This document shows, one piece after another, positions 1-6,706 of a stretch of DNA of 12,805 bases. The translations under genes were made by a program, and so were the position numbers. Location of the stretch: NCBI GenBank assembly GCA_025935155.1, contig JAICVV010000027.1:1-12805 (forward strand), in the 5' to 3' direction. Below the pieces are notes generated by a model. It worked only from the letters and a program-made list of their open reading frames with translations, did no database searches and was not told where the DNA came from. How positions within the stretch are numbered: the stretch's first letter is position 1; every line of letters starts with the position of its first letter. Origin of the DNA: Alphaproteobacteria bacterium. GTDB lineage: Bacteria; Pseudomonadota; Alphaproteobacteria; Micropepsales; Micropepsaceae.

Positions 1-28
1 CGCGGCGTGGTTCTGAAATAAGCGCCTC

Positions 29-436
29 ATGATGGATACGCGCACACCTGAACAACGATCTCGCATCATGGCGGCGGTCGGCACGAAGGACACCGGCCCG
101 GAACTGGTAGTCAGAAGATCGCTTCATGCTCTCGGTTGCCGATATGCCTTGCACCGACGCGATCTGCCGGGCTCGCCCGATATTGTGATGGTCGCCCGCA
201 GAAAAATCGTGTTTGTCCACGGGTGCTTTTGGCATGGACACAGCTGCCGATATGGGCGCCCGCCAAAATCCCGCTCGGATTATTGGCTTCCGAAGGTGCT
301 CGCAAATGCCAGGCGCGACCGCCGAAATCGCGGCCAACTCGCACGCGCGGGGTGGTCCGTACTCATTGTCTGGCAGTGTCAGACGAAGGATATGGATCGC
401 CTACGAGCCAGGCTCCTCGCCTTTCTCAAATCATAG
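29..436 (+). CDS. vsr: Very short patch repair endonuclease Vsr
   Basis: Nicks DNA 5' of the T in T:G mismatches produced when 5-methylcytosine deaminates, starting very short patch repair. The 135-residue product aligns with E. coli Vsr residue for residue at the key positions: Asp51 (in SPDIV) is the catalytic acidic residue, the HGCFWHGH block spans 64-71, and Cys66, His71, Cys73 and Cys117 match the structural zinc ligands. The N-terminal R-S-x-I-M and K-D-T-x-P-E-L segments and the K-x2-x-N-x2-RD segment near 89-97 are also typical. E. coli has Thr at position 63, while this protein has Val, a substitution I believe occurs in other homologues. An in-frame TGA at 14-16 closes the frame, so the gene is complete; starts at 29 or 32 are both possible and neither has a strong Shine-Dalgarno. 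It lies 62 nt upstream of the cytosine methyltransferase whose damage it would repair. Confidence 0.96.
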   Translation: MMDTRTPEQRSRIMAAVGTKDTGPELVVRRSLHALGCRYALHRRDLPGSPDIVMVARRKIVFVHGCFWHGHSCRYGRPPKSRSDYWLPKVLANARRDRRNRGQLARAGWSVLIVWQCQTKDMDRLRARLLAFLKS

Positions 437-448
437 AATCGGCCCATC

Positions 449-478
449 TTGATCTCATGGCGCCCTCTAGAATAGAAC
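449..478 (+). promoter_or_regulatory. Possible promoter for the methyltransferase gene
   Basis: TTGATC at 449-454 and TAGAAC at 473-478 lie 18 nt apart in the 62-nt gap between vsr and the methyltransferase. An overlapping TAGAAT at 468-473 is a better -10 but has no matching -35. A start of transcription near 485 would place the ATG at 499 just downstream. The boxes match sigma70 only partly, so this is a weak call. It would allow methylation to be expressed independently of vsr. Confidence 0.22.
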
Positions 479-498
479 GTGAACAAAGTGGGAACTGC

Positions 499-1830
499 AT
501 GCGACCTCTTGGAATAGACCTGTTTGCGGGCGCCGGCGGAATGAGCCTCGGTTTCGAGCAGGCCGGTTTCGATGTGGCAGCCGCCGTCGAAATCGATCCG
601 ATCCACTGCGCAGCGCACAAATTCAACTTTCCGAATTGCGCGGTGGTGGCGCAATCCGTGGTCAAATTGCCGGCGGCGGAGCTGCGGCGCATTGCACGGA
701 TAGGGAATCGCAGGATCGCGGTGGTGTTTGGCGGCCCGCCTTGCCAGGGCTTCTCTCTGATCGGCCGACGCTGCCTCGACGACGCCCGAAATAGGCTCGT
801 TCTGGAATTTGTGCGGCTGGTTGCAGAGCTCGATGCGGACAGCTTTGTGTTCGAGAACGTGAAGGGACTTACGCTTGGCCCTCAGAGAGCTTTTCTGAAC
901 GAGCTGACCGAGGCTTTTGCGCGGGTCGGCTACTCCGTAAGCGCTCCTCTTCAAGTGCTCAATGCAGCGTCGTTTAACGTGCCGCAGAATCGTGAACGGT
1001 TGATTGTCTTAGGAGCCAAGAAGTCTCTCGCGCCGCCACGCTACCCCGAACCGGTGACGTCTCCTCGCGGGAAAAGCGGAAACGGCGGTCTGGTGCCCGC
1101 GCCCACTTGCAAGGATGCTTTGGGCGATCTGCCAAATGCCGAGGACTACGACTACCTGCTTGAGCAGGATGAAGTATTCGTCTCAAAATGGCCGAAGCCT
1201 AGCGATTACGCTGCGGAACTGCGAATGCTGACGGCCGACGCTTGGCACTTTGGATACCGGCGGCTGTGGAATCCGCGGGTGCTGACGTCCAGCATGCGCA
1301 CCGAGCACACGGATATCTCCAGGCGGAGATTCGCAGAGACGAAACCGGGCGAGGTCGAGCCGATATCTAGGTTCTATCGATTGCCGCCTGACGGACTTTC
1401 CAACACACTTCGCGCGGGCACCGATGCCGCACGCGGCGCATTCACAAGTCCGCGCCCAATACATTATGTGCATCCTCGCTGCGTGACCGTGCGCGAAATG
1501 GCGCGTCTACACGGATTTCCGGACTGGTTTCGATTCCACGAGACCAAATGGCACGGGGCACGCCAGATCGGAAACGCCGTTCCACCGCCACTGGCGCGCG
1601 CCGTAGCAGGCGAACTGATGCGCGCCTTGGCATTGAAGCCGACGAGCCCCAAGGGGCTGCTTCCTCTGGGCGATCCCAGTCTGCTGCGGATGGATATGGG
1701 CCAAGCTGCCGCGCATTTTGGCATCGCCGTACCGATCGGGAAACGCGACCGCAAGAGCGGGGCAAAAAAACGCAAACAGCATGAGATCGAGCTCGAACGC
1801 CTGAAGCTGAAGGCAGAATTATATGCCTAG
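499..1830 (+). CDS. dcm: DNA (cytosine-5-)-methyltransferase, type II
   Basis: Transfers methyl from SAM to C5 of cytosine in a specific DNA site; 443 residues. The m5C motifs appear in order: motif I DLFAGAGG (7-14), motif IV GGPPCQGFS with catalytic Cys82, motif VI ENV (119-121), motif VIII QNRER (163-167), then a long target-recognition region (about 175-325), motif IX around TVREMARLHGFP (330-341) and motif X QIGNAVPPPLA (356-366). I chose ATG 499 because motif I then begins at residue 7 as in relatives; an in-frame ATG at 457 would add 14 unremarkable residues. The frame is open further upstream, but only as a shadow of vsr. The last 65 or so residues after motif X are extra: a linker, a basic run (KRDRKSGAKKRKQ, 415-427) and a charged probably helical end. 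The stop overlaps the next gene by 8 nt, so the two are probably translated together. Site specificity cannot be read from the sequence; dcm is used loosely as the family symbol. Confidence 0.95.
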   Translation: MRPLGIDLFAGAGGMSLGFEQAGFDVAAAVEIDPIHCAAHKFNFPNCAVVAQSVVKLPAAELRRIARIGNRRIAVVFGGPPCQGFSLIGRRCLDDARNRLVLEFVRLVAELDADSFVFENVKGLTLGPQRAFLNELTEAFARVGYSVSAPLQVLNAASFNVPQNRERLIVLGAKKSLAPPRYPEPVTSPRGKSGNGGLVPAPTCKDALGDLPNAEDYDYLLEQDEVFVSKWPKPSDYAAELRMLTADAWHFGYRRLWNPRVLTSSMRTEHTDISRRRFAETKPGEVEPISRFYRLPPDGLSNTLRAGTDAARGAFTSPRPIHYVHPRCVTVREMARLHGFPDWFRFHETKWHGARQIGNAVPPPLARAVAGELMRALALKPTSPKGLLPLGDPSLLRMDMGQAAAHFGIAVPIGKRDRKSGAKKRKQHEIELERLKLKAELYA

Positions 1831-2623
1831 CAGCCGCGGTTCCCAGACGAACCGGTATAAGGCACTCATCGAGCAAATATTCTTTGCCCATTGGGAAAAG
1901 GGCGTACGCGAATTCGAATTTCACCGGGATGAGATTAAACATGGCGCGGAGAAGCTTGCGATCCGCTTGCCAGACAACATCGGAGACATTCCATATTCGT
2001 TTCGTTACCGGACCAGCTTTCCCGATTCTATCGTTGAAACTCAGCCCAAAGGTCTCGAATGGATTATCGAAGGCGCGGGCAAATCGAGGTATCGGTTCAG
2101 GCTTGTCAGGATCACCCGCATCCGCCCGCGGGACGATCTGGTACAAATCGCCGTTCCGGACGCCACACCAGAGCTGATTCAGCTATACGCACTGGACGAT
2201 GAGCAGGCGCTGCTGGCGATCGTCAGATATAATCGTCTCATCGACATCTTCCTGGGTCTGGCAACCTATAGCCTTCAAAGTCATCTGCGGAGCACAGTTA
2301 AAGGCATTGGGCAAATCGAAATCGACGAGCTTTACATCGGCCTCGACAAGCGCGGGTGCCACTATGCGATCCCGGTTCAGGCAAAAGGAGGAAAGGACCA
2401 GATCGGCGTCGTGCAAACCGCGCAGGATATCCGCTACTGTGAACAAACCTTTCCCGGAGTACGCTGCCGGCCCGTCGCGGCCCAGTTTATGGAGGAAGGA
2501 GTTATTTCCCTATTCGAACTTGGGCTAAAGGGCGATGAGGTCAAAGTTATCGAAGAACGACACTACAAACTCGTGCCGGCGACAGAATTGCATAAGACGG
2601 CAATCGTCGACTGTCGCGATTAA
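1823..2623 (+). CDS. Putative type II restriction endonuclease (PD-(D/E)XK-like, uncharacterised)
   Basis: A 266-residue soluble protein with no signal peptide or membrane segment. I do not recognise it as any characterised restriction enzyme. Its start lies inside the methyltransferase gene (8-nt overlap) and it closes the vsr-methyltransferase cassette, exactly where the cognate nuclease would be. The best internal evidence is residues 164-192: QIEIDELYIG (Asp168, Glu169), then an 11-residue stretch, then IPVQAKGGKD with Gln186-Ala-Lys188. An acidic residue followed by a strand ending Q-x-K is a known variant of the PD-(D/E)XK active site, seen in Mrr-type nucleases and TnsA. The strongly polar N-terminal half (about 1-110) could be DNA-recognition; after the QAK strand come VVQTAQDI (196-203) and a CRPVAAQFM segment (215-223). 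By eye it is more AT-rich than the housekeeping genes. Alternative: an accessory protein of unknown function. Nuclease role is inferred from motif plus context. Confidence 0.7.
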   Translation: MPSSRGSQTNRYKALIEQIFFAHWEKGVREFEFHRDEIKHGAEKLAIRLPDNIGDIPYSFRYRTSFPDSIVETQPKGLEWIIEGAGKSRYRFRLVRITRIRPRDDLVQIAVPDATPELIQLYALDDEQALLAIVRYNRLIDIFLGLATYSLQSHLRSTVKGIGQIEIDELYIGLDKRGCHYAIPVQAKGGKDQIGVVQTAQDIRYCEQTFPGVRCRPVAAQFMEEGVISLFELGLKGDEVKVIEERHYKLVPATELHKTAIVDCRD

Positions 2624-2636
2624 TCGGACGCCAACT

Positions 2637-3104
2637 TTAGTTCGTTTCGTTCAGGTCCGGCGGAAGAGGCGCGACGTCGATGCCCTCTTCCACCAGATCG
2701 GCGGCTTCCTCCAGTGAAGCTTCGCCATAGATGTGGCGCCGGTCGCTCTCGCCGTAATGGATCTTGCGCGCCTCTTCCGGAAACTTCGGGCCGACATATT
2801 CTGCGTTTTGTTCGACGTATTTGCGCAAACCGGTCATGAACTGACGCATCTTGTGCAACTCATCCGCGGCCTTCGGCGCCGGCATTGGAGCGGGTTTGCT
2901 TTCCACAGGAATCCGTGCGGGGCGCTTGCTGTCGCCCACTTTCGTGGACAACGCAGGCGCCATCGGCGCCTTCGCGACAGAACGCGAATTGCACAAGGGG
3001 CAAAGCAGCTTGCCCTCGGCCTTCTGCTCGTCGAAGGCAATCATGCTGGCAAACCAACCTTCGAAAGCGTGGCCCTCATTGCAGCGGAGGCTATAAACGA
3101 TCAC
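2637..3104 (-). CDS. DUF1178 family protein (zinc-ribbon-like N-terminus)
   Basis: A conserved protein of unknown function, 155 residues from the GTG chosen here. The N-terminus reads IVYSLRC..GH.FEGWF and carries Cys8, His12 and the pair Cys35-x2-Cys38, which look like a small metal-binding fold. A proline/alanine/lysine-rich linker (about 61-80) joins it to a C-terminal block with YVGPKFPEEARKIHYGE (103-119) and IYGEAS (125-130), the signature of DUF1178. An in-frame GTG at 3116 gives four more residues; I prefer 3104 because homologues start M-I-x-Y, but neither start has a clear Shine-Dalgarno. It follows the amidase gene by 166 nt on the same strand, a neighbourhood that recurs in alphaproteobacteria. 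Its stop is 13 nt from the convergent end of the nuclease candidate, so the restriction cassette abuts it directly. Function unknown. Confidence 0.9.
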   Translation of the reverse strand: MIVYSLRCNEGHAFEGWFASMIAFDEQKAEGKLLCPLCNSRSVAKAPMAPALSTKVGDSKRPARIPVESKPAPMPAPKAADELHKMRQFMTGLRKYVEQNAEYVGPKFPEEARKIHYGESDRRHIYGEASLEEAADLVEEGIDVAPLPPDLNETN

Positions 3105-3270
3105 GTGGCGATACACTCAAATGATATCGTGTCAATGTAGAACATGGTGGTAAACGTCAGGTTCCGCAAGCACTGCGGGGCCGCATCTGCTAGAGCGCGA
3201 TCCCGCGCCTGGCTCATGCCGGTCGCCGGACAGGAGAATGGCTGCCGTCGAACTTGGGGACAGCGCGGCG

Positions 3271-4092
3271 TTACGGTCCTTCGAAATCGCAATCATGCCG
3301 CACACTTGGCACTCGGTGGCGCACAATTCCGACACTGGCGGGATCGATGTCAGCGGTGATCACGCACGGTTCCGTGCCAGCTTCCGCGAGGATATCGCCC
3401 CACGGCCCCACAATCAGTGAGTGGCCATAGGTTTGACGGCCGTTCGCATGCATTCCACCTTGGGCCGGTGCAATGACAAATGCACCGTTCTCGATCGCCC
3501 GCGCTCGCAATAGAACGTGCCAGTGCGATTTTCCTGTCGTTTCGGTAAATGCGCTCGGCACCGCAAGGAACGAACTGCCTCCTTGCGCAAGTTTGCGATA
3601 GAGCTGCGGAAACCTCAGGTCGTAACAGACGGAGAGGCCAAGCCTTCCCCAAGCAAGATCGGCGGCGACTGCCCTGCTCCCGCCGGCCACGGTGTTCGAC
3701 TCGCGATAGGTCTCGCCGCTCGGCAGATCGACGTCGAACAGAAAAATCTTATCGTAGCGCGCCGCGATTTTTCCCTTCGGATCGATGAGAAAGGAACGGT
3801 TCGCGGTTTTCGTTTCGCTCACCTTTATCGCCAGCGAACCAATCAGCAACCAGATTTCGAGTTCTTCTGCCAAAGCGCGAAAGCGCGGCAGCGCCGGGTC
3901 TTGCTCCTCCGGAAAACTCTTTTCCAATTTTGCGCCGCCATCCGGCGCCATCAGCGTCGTGTTCTCCGGCGTGGCAACGAATTGGGCGCCTGTGCCCGCG
4001 GCTTCACGGATCAGTTCAGACGCTGTCCGGATGTTCTCTTCCACATCGTCGGAGGATCGCAATTGCACACACGCGGCACGAAAAGTCGTCAT
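3271..4092 (-). CDS. Nitrilase-superfamily amidase, deaminated glutathione amidase type
   Basis: A carbon-nitrogen hydrolase of 273 residues. The catalytic triad is visible: Glu43 in ATPENT, Lys115 in RYDKIFLFD, and the nucleophile Cys156 in SVCYDLRFP. The DKIFLFDVD and YDLRFPQLYR segments and the overall length match the Nit1 branch, whose known job is to hydrolyse deaminated glutathione (a transaminase side product) back to usable parts; the exact substrate is inferred by similarity. The protein appears cytoplasmic. The ATG at 4092 overlaps the grxC stop by 4 nt (ATGA), implying translational coupling with a glutathione-dependent glutaredoxin, which supports the glutathione-related assignment. 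A general omega-amidase role is the main alternative. Confidence 0.92.
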   Translation of the reverse strand: MTTFRAACVQLRSSDDVEENIRTASELIREAAGTGAQFVATPENTTLMAPDGGAKLEKSFPEEQDPALPRFRALAEELEIWLLIGSLAIKVSETKTANRSFLIDPKGKIAARYDKIFLFDVDLPSGETYRESNTVAGGSRAVAADLAWGRLGLSVCYDLRFPQLYRKLAQGGSSFLAVPSAFTETTGKSHWHVLLRARAIENGAFVIAPAQGGMHANGRQTYGHSLIVGPWGDILAEAGTEPCVITADIDPASVGIVRHRVPSVRHDCDFEGP

Positions 4093-4346
4093 GGCATCAG
4101 CAACGCATCCAGCTCGCCGGCGCGTTCCAGGGCATAAAGATCGTCGCAGCCGCCAACGTGGCGCTCACCGATGAAGACTTGCGGCACGGTATAGCGGCCG
4201 CGCGCCTTCTCTTCCATTTCCCGGCGCGCCGCTGCGTTCATGAACACGTCGACCTCCTCGAACACGGCGCCCTTCCTTTTCAGGAGGGCCTTTGCACGAA
4301 CGCAATAGGGACAGATCGGAGTGGTGTAGATGGTGATTCTGGGCAT
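4089..4346 (-). CDS. grxC: Glutaredoxin 3
   Basis: A small dithiol glutaredoxin (85 residues) that reduces disulphides and glutathionylated proteins using glutathione. With M1 at 4346 the sequence opens MPRITIYTTPICPYC, the usual glutaredoxin 3 start, with active-site CPYC at 12-15. The glutathione-binding TVPQVFI (53-59) and the GGCDDL turn (65-70) are intact. An in-frame GTG at 4373 would add nine residues and overlap the comF stop as TAGTG; I rejected it because it lengthens the protein beyond the family norm, although it would be a coupled start. It sits between comF and the Nit-type amidase with almost no spacing, so the three very likely share a transcript. Confidence 0.95.
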   Translation of the reverse strand: MPRITIYTTPICPYCVRAKALLKRKGAVFEEVDVFMNAAARREMEEKARGRYTVPQVFIGERHVGGCDDLYALERAGELDALLMP

Positions 4347-4372
4347 CGACTCGGTACACAAAGGCCGTCCCA

Positions 4373-5161
4373 CTATATAACGCGCGGAAGCGGCCGCGGA
4401 ACACGGGCGATTGTCAGTACCAGCACCTTTTCAGCTCCAGCGCGCTTCAACGCCAGCGCGCAGGCGTGAATGGTCGCGCCTGTGGTCAGCACATCATCGA
4501 CCAGCAGCACGCAGCGCTTGGAAATTTTCGTCCTTTTGGCCGATGGGACATGGAAAGCACCCCGCACGTTGCGCGCCCGTGCCTTGGCCGACGGCATGGC
4601 GCCCTGGCTTGCCGTAGACCGGGTCCGCGCCAGGGCGAAAGGATCGAACGGCCGTCCACTCAGATCCGCGAGGCGCTGCGCCAGCAAGGCGGATTGGTTG
4701 TAGCGCCGGGCCCAGAGCCGCCATCGGTGGAGCGGCACGGGCACGATCAGGTCCGCTTGCTCTATCAAGGGTTGGCCCGCGCGCTTCAGCCAGCGCGCAA
4801 ACAGGTGAGAGAATTCGAGCCGGTCGGACCGCTTCAGCGCAAGAACGGCGCCCTTGCTGGCATCGTCGTAAGCCATTGCTGCACGTGCCAGATCAAAAGC
4901 AGGAGGCGCAGCCAGACAGGAGGCACAAAGCGAATCGGCACCGGGATCGATTTCAAACGGCAACCCGCAGCAGGCGCACATCGGGTCTTCAAAAAATCTA
5001 ATCTTCGCCCAACAAGCCGGGCACAATGCGCGAGGCTCTGAAATCGCGGTGCGGCAGACAAGGCAGAGCGGCGGATACAATAAATCGAGGAGCGGTCCCC
5101 CCACTCTGCTGGCAAACCCTGCCATTCCGTTTCGCGCGGTGCTCTCGAATATGGCAAGCAT
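4373..5161 (-). CDS. comF: ComF family phosphoribosyltransferase-like protein
   Basis: A 262-residue relative of the competence protein ComF (GntX/ComFC in other bacteria). The N-terminal part holds four Cys pairs (33/36, 47/50, 62/65, 79/82), a zinc-finger-like arrangement. The C-terminal part is a type I phosphoribosyltransferase fold, with RYNQ (153-156), a basic KARARNVRGAF stretch and the PRPP-binding loop VLLVDDVLTTGAT (218-230). In naturally transformable bacteria ComF aids uptake of single-stranded DNA; in most others its role is not settled, and this window shows no other competence genes. ATG 5161 was chosen because it has AGGG eight nt upstream and lies just after the divergent methyltransferase start; the frame stays open upstream only as antisense of that gene. 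An internal ATG at 5125 is an alternative. First gene of the comF-grxC-amidase run. Confidence 0.92.
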   Translation of the reverse strand: MLAIFESTARNGMAGFASRVGGPLLDLLYPPLCLVCRTAISEPRALCPACWAKIRFFEDPMCACCGLPFEIDPGADSLCASCLAAPPAFDLARAAMAYDDASKGAVLALKRSDRLEFSHLFARWLKRAGQPLIEQADLIVPVPLHRWRLWARRYNQSALLAQRLADLSGRPFDPFALARTRSTASQGAMPSAKARARNVRGAFHVPSAKRTKISKRCVLLVDDVLTTGATIHACALALKRAGAEKVLVLTIARVPRPLPRVI

Positions 5162-5203
5162 AGGGGCTACCCTAACAAGCAAAGCCTTCCCGCGCGATGG
5201 ATT

Positions 5204-6058
5204 ATGAACGGACCGCCGCATATTTTCGACCGTTATCTCTATGCGCGGCGGCGCGCCCGCGCTTCCGGTACAGACTTCCTCGTTCGCGACGTGGCGGCTC
5301 ATCTGGCCGAACGCATCGCTGCTGTGAACCGCGAATTCCATAAGGCACTCGATCTCAATTCTCGACAGGAGGGCTTCGTGGAATTGCAGGTAGCCTCGCA
5401 AAATTGGGTCTGCACTTCTCCTTTTCGGGCTTTCGAAAGAGTGACGGCCGATGAAGAAATGCTGCCGTTTGCGCCCGCATCGTTCGACCTTGTTACGAGC
5501 GTCCTGTCGCTCCATGCCGTGAACGATCTCCCCGGCACGCTCGTTCAAATTCGCCGTGTCCTCAAACCGGACGGCCTGTTTGTCGCGGCCCTTTTCGGCG
5601 GGGAAACGCTGCGCGAGCTTCGGGAGGCCTTCGCAATCGGTGAAGGCGAAATAGCCGGCGGAATTACACCGCATATTTCGCCATTTGCGGATATCCGCGA
5701 TTTGGGCGGGCTGCTACAGCGCGCCGGATTTGCGTTGCCGGTGGCCGATATGGAACGCACTGTCGCCACGTATCGGGAGTTTAGCTCGCTTGTAGGCGAT
5801 CTCCGCGCGCTGGGCGAAACCAATGCGCTTTCCGAACGGAGCCGCCGGTTCCTGCGCCGGGAAACGATTGAAGCCGTGCTGGCGCATTACCTGGGTCGTT
5901 ATTCGCAACCCGACGGAAGGCTAAGGGCGACCTTCGATATCGTTTACCTGACGGGATGGGCCCCGCACGAAAGCCAGCAGAAGCCACTCGCGCCAGGATC
6001 CGCGCGCACCCGACTTTCAGATGCGCTCAGAAATCCTGAAACTTCGGGGAAAAGCTAA
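5204..6058 (+). CDS. SAM-dependent methyltransferase, NDUFAF5/BioC-like
   Basis: A class I methyltransferase-fold protein of 284 residues. It shows the family's N-terminal IFDRYLYARRRARA (7-20), LPFAPASFDLV (87-97), LHAVNDLPG (103-111), RRVLKPDGLFVAALFGG (117-133) and the C-terminal FDIVYLTGWAPHESQQKP (244-261). This pattern matches the alphaproteobacterial relatives of mitochondrial NDUFAF5, a complex I assembly factor, more than true BioC; the complex I link is inference. The SAM-binding motif I, normally a glycine-rich loop after ALD, reads ALDLNSRQEG (48-57), with only one glycine, so cofactor binding may be altered. The start follows a weak GATGGA. Only 42 nt separate it from the divergent comF, and its stop overlaps by 4 nt the convergent pilin frame. 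Confidence 0.85.
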   Translation: MNGPPHIFDRYLYARRRARASGTDFLVRDVAAHLAERIAAVNREFHKALDLNSRQEGFVELQVASQNWVCTSPFRAFERVTADEEMLPFAPASFDLVTSVLSLHAVNDLPGTLVQIRRVLKPDGLFVAALFGGETLRELREAFAIGEGEIAGGITPHISPFADIRDLGGLLQRAGFALPVADMERTVATYREFSSLVGDLRALGETNALSERSRRFLRRETIEAVLAHYLGRYSQPDGRLRATFDIVYLTGWAPHESQQKPLAPGSARTRLSDALRNPETSGKS

Positions 6059-6294
6059 GAGCCGGTCACCGCGTTTCCGATCAGGGTGTATGTATTTTCC
6101 AGGCTCGTCGTCAGTTGCGAAAGGCCTCCCAGGATGGCCACCGAAATGAGGGCGGCGATAAGGCCGTACTCGATTGCCGTCGCGCCGGACGTGTCCGAGA
6201 GATACGCCCTTACAAGAGGTCGCGCAGCATGGGGATGAGAGGCCGATCGGCGGGCGGCATTGGATATGACGAAAGATCCTTTGGCCTCACCCAT
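6055..6294 (-). CDS. Flp/Fap-type pilin (irregular 5' end)
   Basis: The last 42 residues are a clear Flp pilin: a processing site G/ATAIEYG, with Glu at +5 of the mature protein, followed by a hydrophobic helix (LIAALISVAILGG) and a short polar tail. Prepilin peptidase would cut after the glycine, and the mature pilin would assemble in a Tad-type system. The 5' end is odd. No ATG, GTG, TTG or CTG lies in frame within 20 codons upstream of the RAYLSDTSG leader. The first standard start is ATG 6294, giving 79 residues with a 37-residue leader, far longer than usual, and 85 nt inside mutT. The start is therefore uncertain: the gene may be expressed with a long overlap, use a rare start, or carry a small frameshift. 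No tad/cpa assembly genes are in the window. I am sure of the pilin similarity, not of its expression. Confidence 0.6.
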   Translation of the reverse strand: MGEAKGSFVISNAARRSASHPHAARPLVRAYLSDTSGATAIEYGLIAALISVAILGGLSQLTTSLENTYTLIGNAVTGS

Positions 6295-6611
6295 TTCAGC
6301 GCCGTATGCTCCAGCGGAGCAGGTGTTCCGTCCCAACGCCGGCACAGAAACAACGGCATCAATAGATGGAAATCCGGGTACGTGTGCGATGCGAAGGTGA
6401 AAGGCGCGAGACAAGGCTCTTGCACCACGATGCCAAGCTCTTCCTTCAGTTCGCGAATCAATGCCTGTTCGGGCCACTCTTGCGGCTCCACTTTCCCGCC
6501 AGGAAATTCCCATAGTCCTGCCATCGCTTTCCCCGGCGGCCGTTGTGCAATCAGCACGCGCCCGTCCGAATCGATCAGCCCACACGCCACAATTAAGACC
6601 AATTTGGCCAC
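6210..6611 (-). CDS. mutT: Nudix hydrolase, MutT-type (8-oxo-dGTP diphosphatase family)
   Basis: A 133-residue Nudix protein likely to clean oxidised nucleotides from the pool. The Nudix box is perfect: GX5EX7REUXEEXGU with Gly39, Glu45, Arg53-Glu54, Glu57-Glu58 and Gly60. QRPPGKAMAGLWEFPGGK precedes it, as in MutT proteins, and the C-terminal SYPMPPADRPLIP is typical of alphaproteobacterial members. The start is GTG 6611 because a GGAG lies six nt upstream; a TTG at 6623 in the same frame would place that GGAG inside the coding sequence. It follows argJ by 95 nt on the same strand, and its 3' end overlaps the pilin frame. Strict specificity for 8-oxo-dGTP is not proven by sequence. Confidence 0.92.
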   Translation of the reverse strand: MAKLVLIVACGLIDSDGRVLIAQRPPGKAMAGLWEFPGGKVEPQEWPEQALIRELKEELGIVVQEPCLAPFTFASHTYPDFHLLMPLFLCRRWDGTPAPLEHTALKWVRPKDLSSYPMPPADRPLIPMLRDLL

Positions 6612-6617
6612 ATTTGT

Positions 6618-6621
6618 CTCC
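6618..6621 (-). promoter_or_regulatory. Ribosome binding site deciding the mutT start
   Basis: On the minus strand TTGGAGACAAATGTGG places GGAG six nt before GTG 6611. This favours GTG as the start over the upstream TTG at 6623 and over the out-of-frame ATG that overlaps the GTG by two bases. Confidence 0.75.
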
Positions 6622-6706
6622 AATAATGCCCTTGCGTACCTAACGCTGGATTAAGAAAGCCGCAGAGGATTGAAGATGCCGTGTAACCAGGGCCTTCGAT
6701 CCCTCC

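Noticed and set aside
136..498. In-frame open extension upstream of the methyltransferase start
   Set aside because: It is mostly an off-frame reading of vsr, lacks family similarity, and motif I sits at residue 7 when ATG 499 is used.
2617..2626. Perfect palindrome CGATTAATCG across the stop of the nuclease candidate
   Set aside because: It is short, has no loop or T-run, and occurs once, so it can be chance.
3105..3135. TTGACA on the minus strand upstream of the DUF1178 gene
   Set aside because: A properly spaced -10 would place the transcription start inside the coding sequence and the candidate -10 is poor.
3194..3209. Small GCGCG/CGCGC hairpin in the gap between the amidase and DUF1178 genes
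   Set aside because: Five base pairs with no T-run in a GC-rich sequence; not enough to call a terminator or repeat.
6315..6585. Upstream part of the pilin reading frame, antisense and off-frame to the surrounding genes
   Set aside because: It lies wholly within mutT in another frame and resembles no pilin leader.
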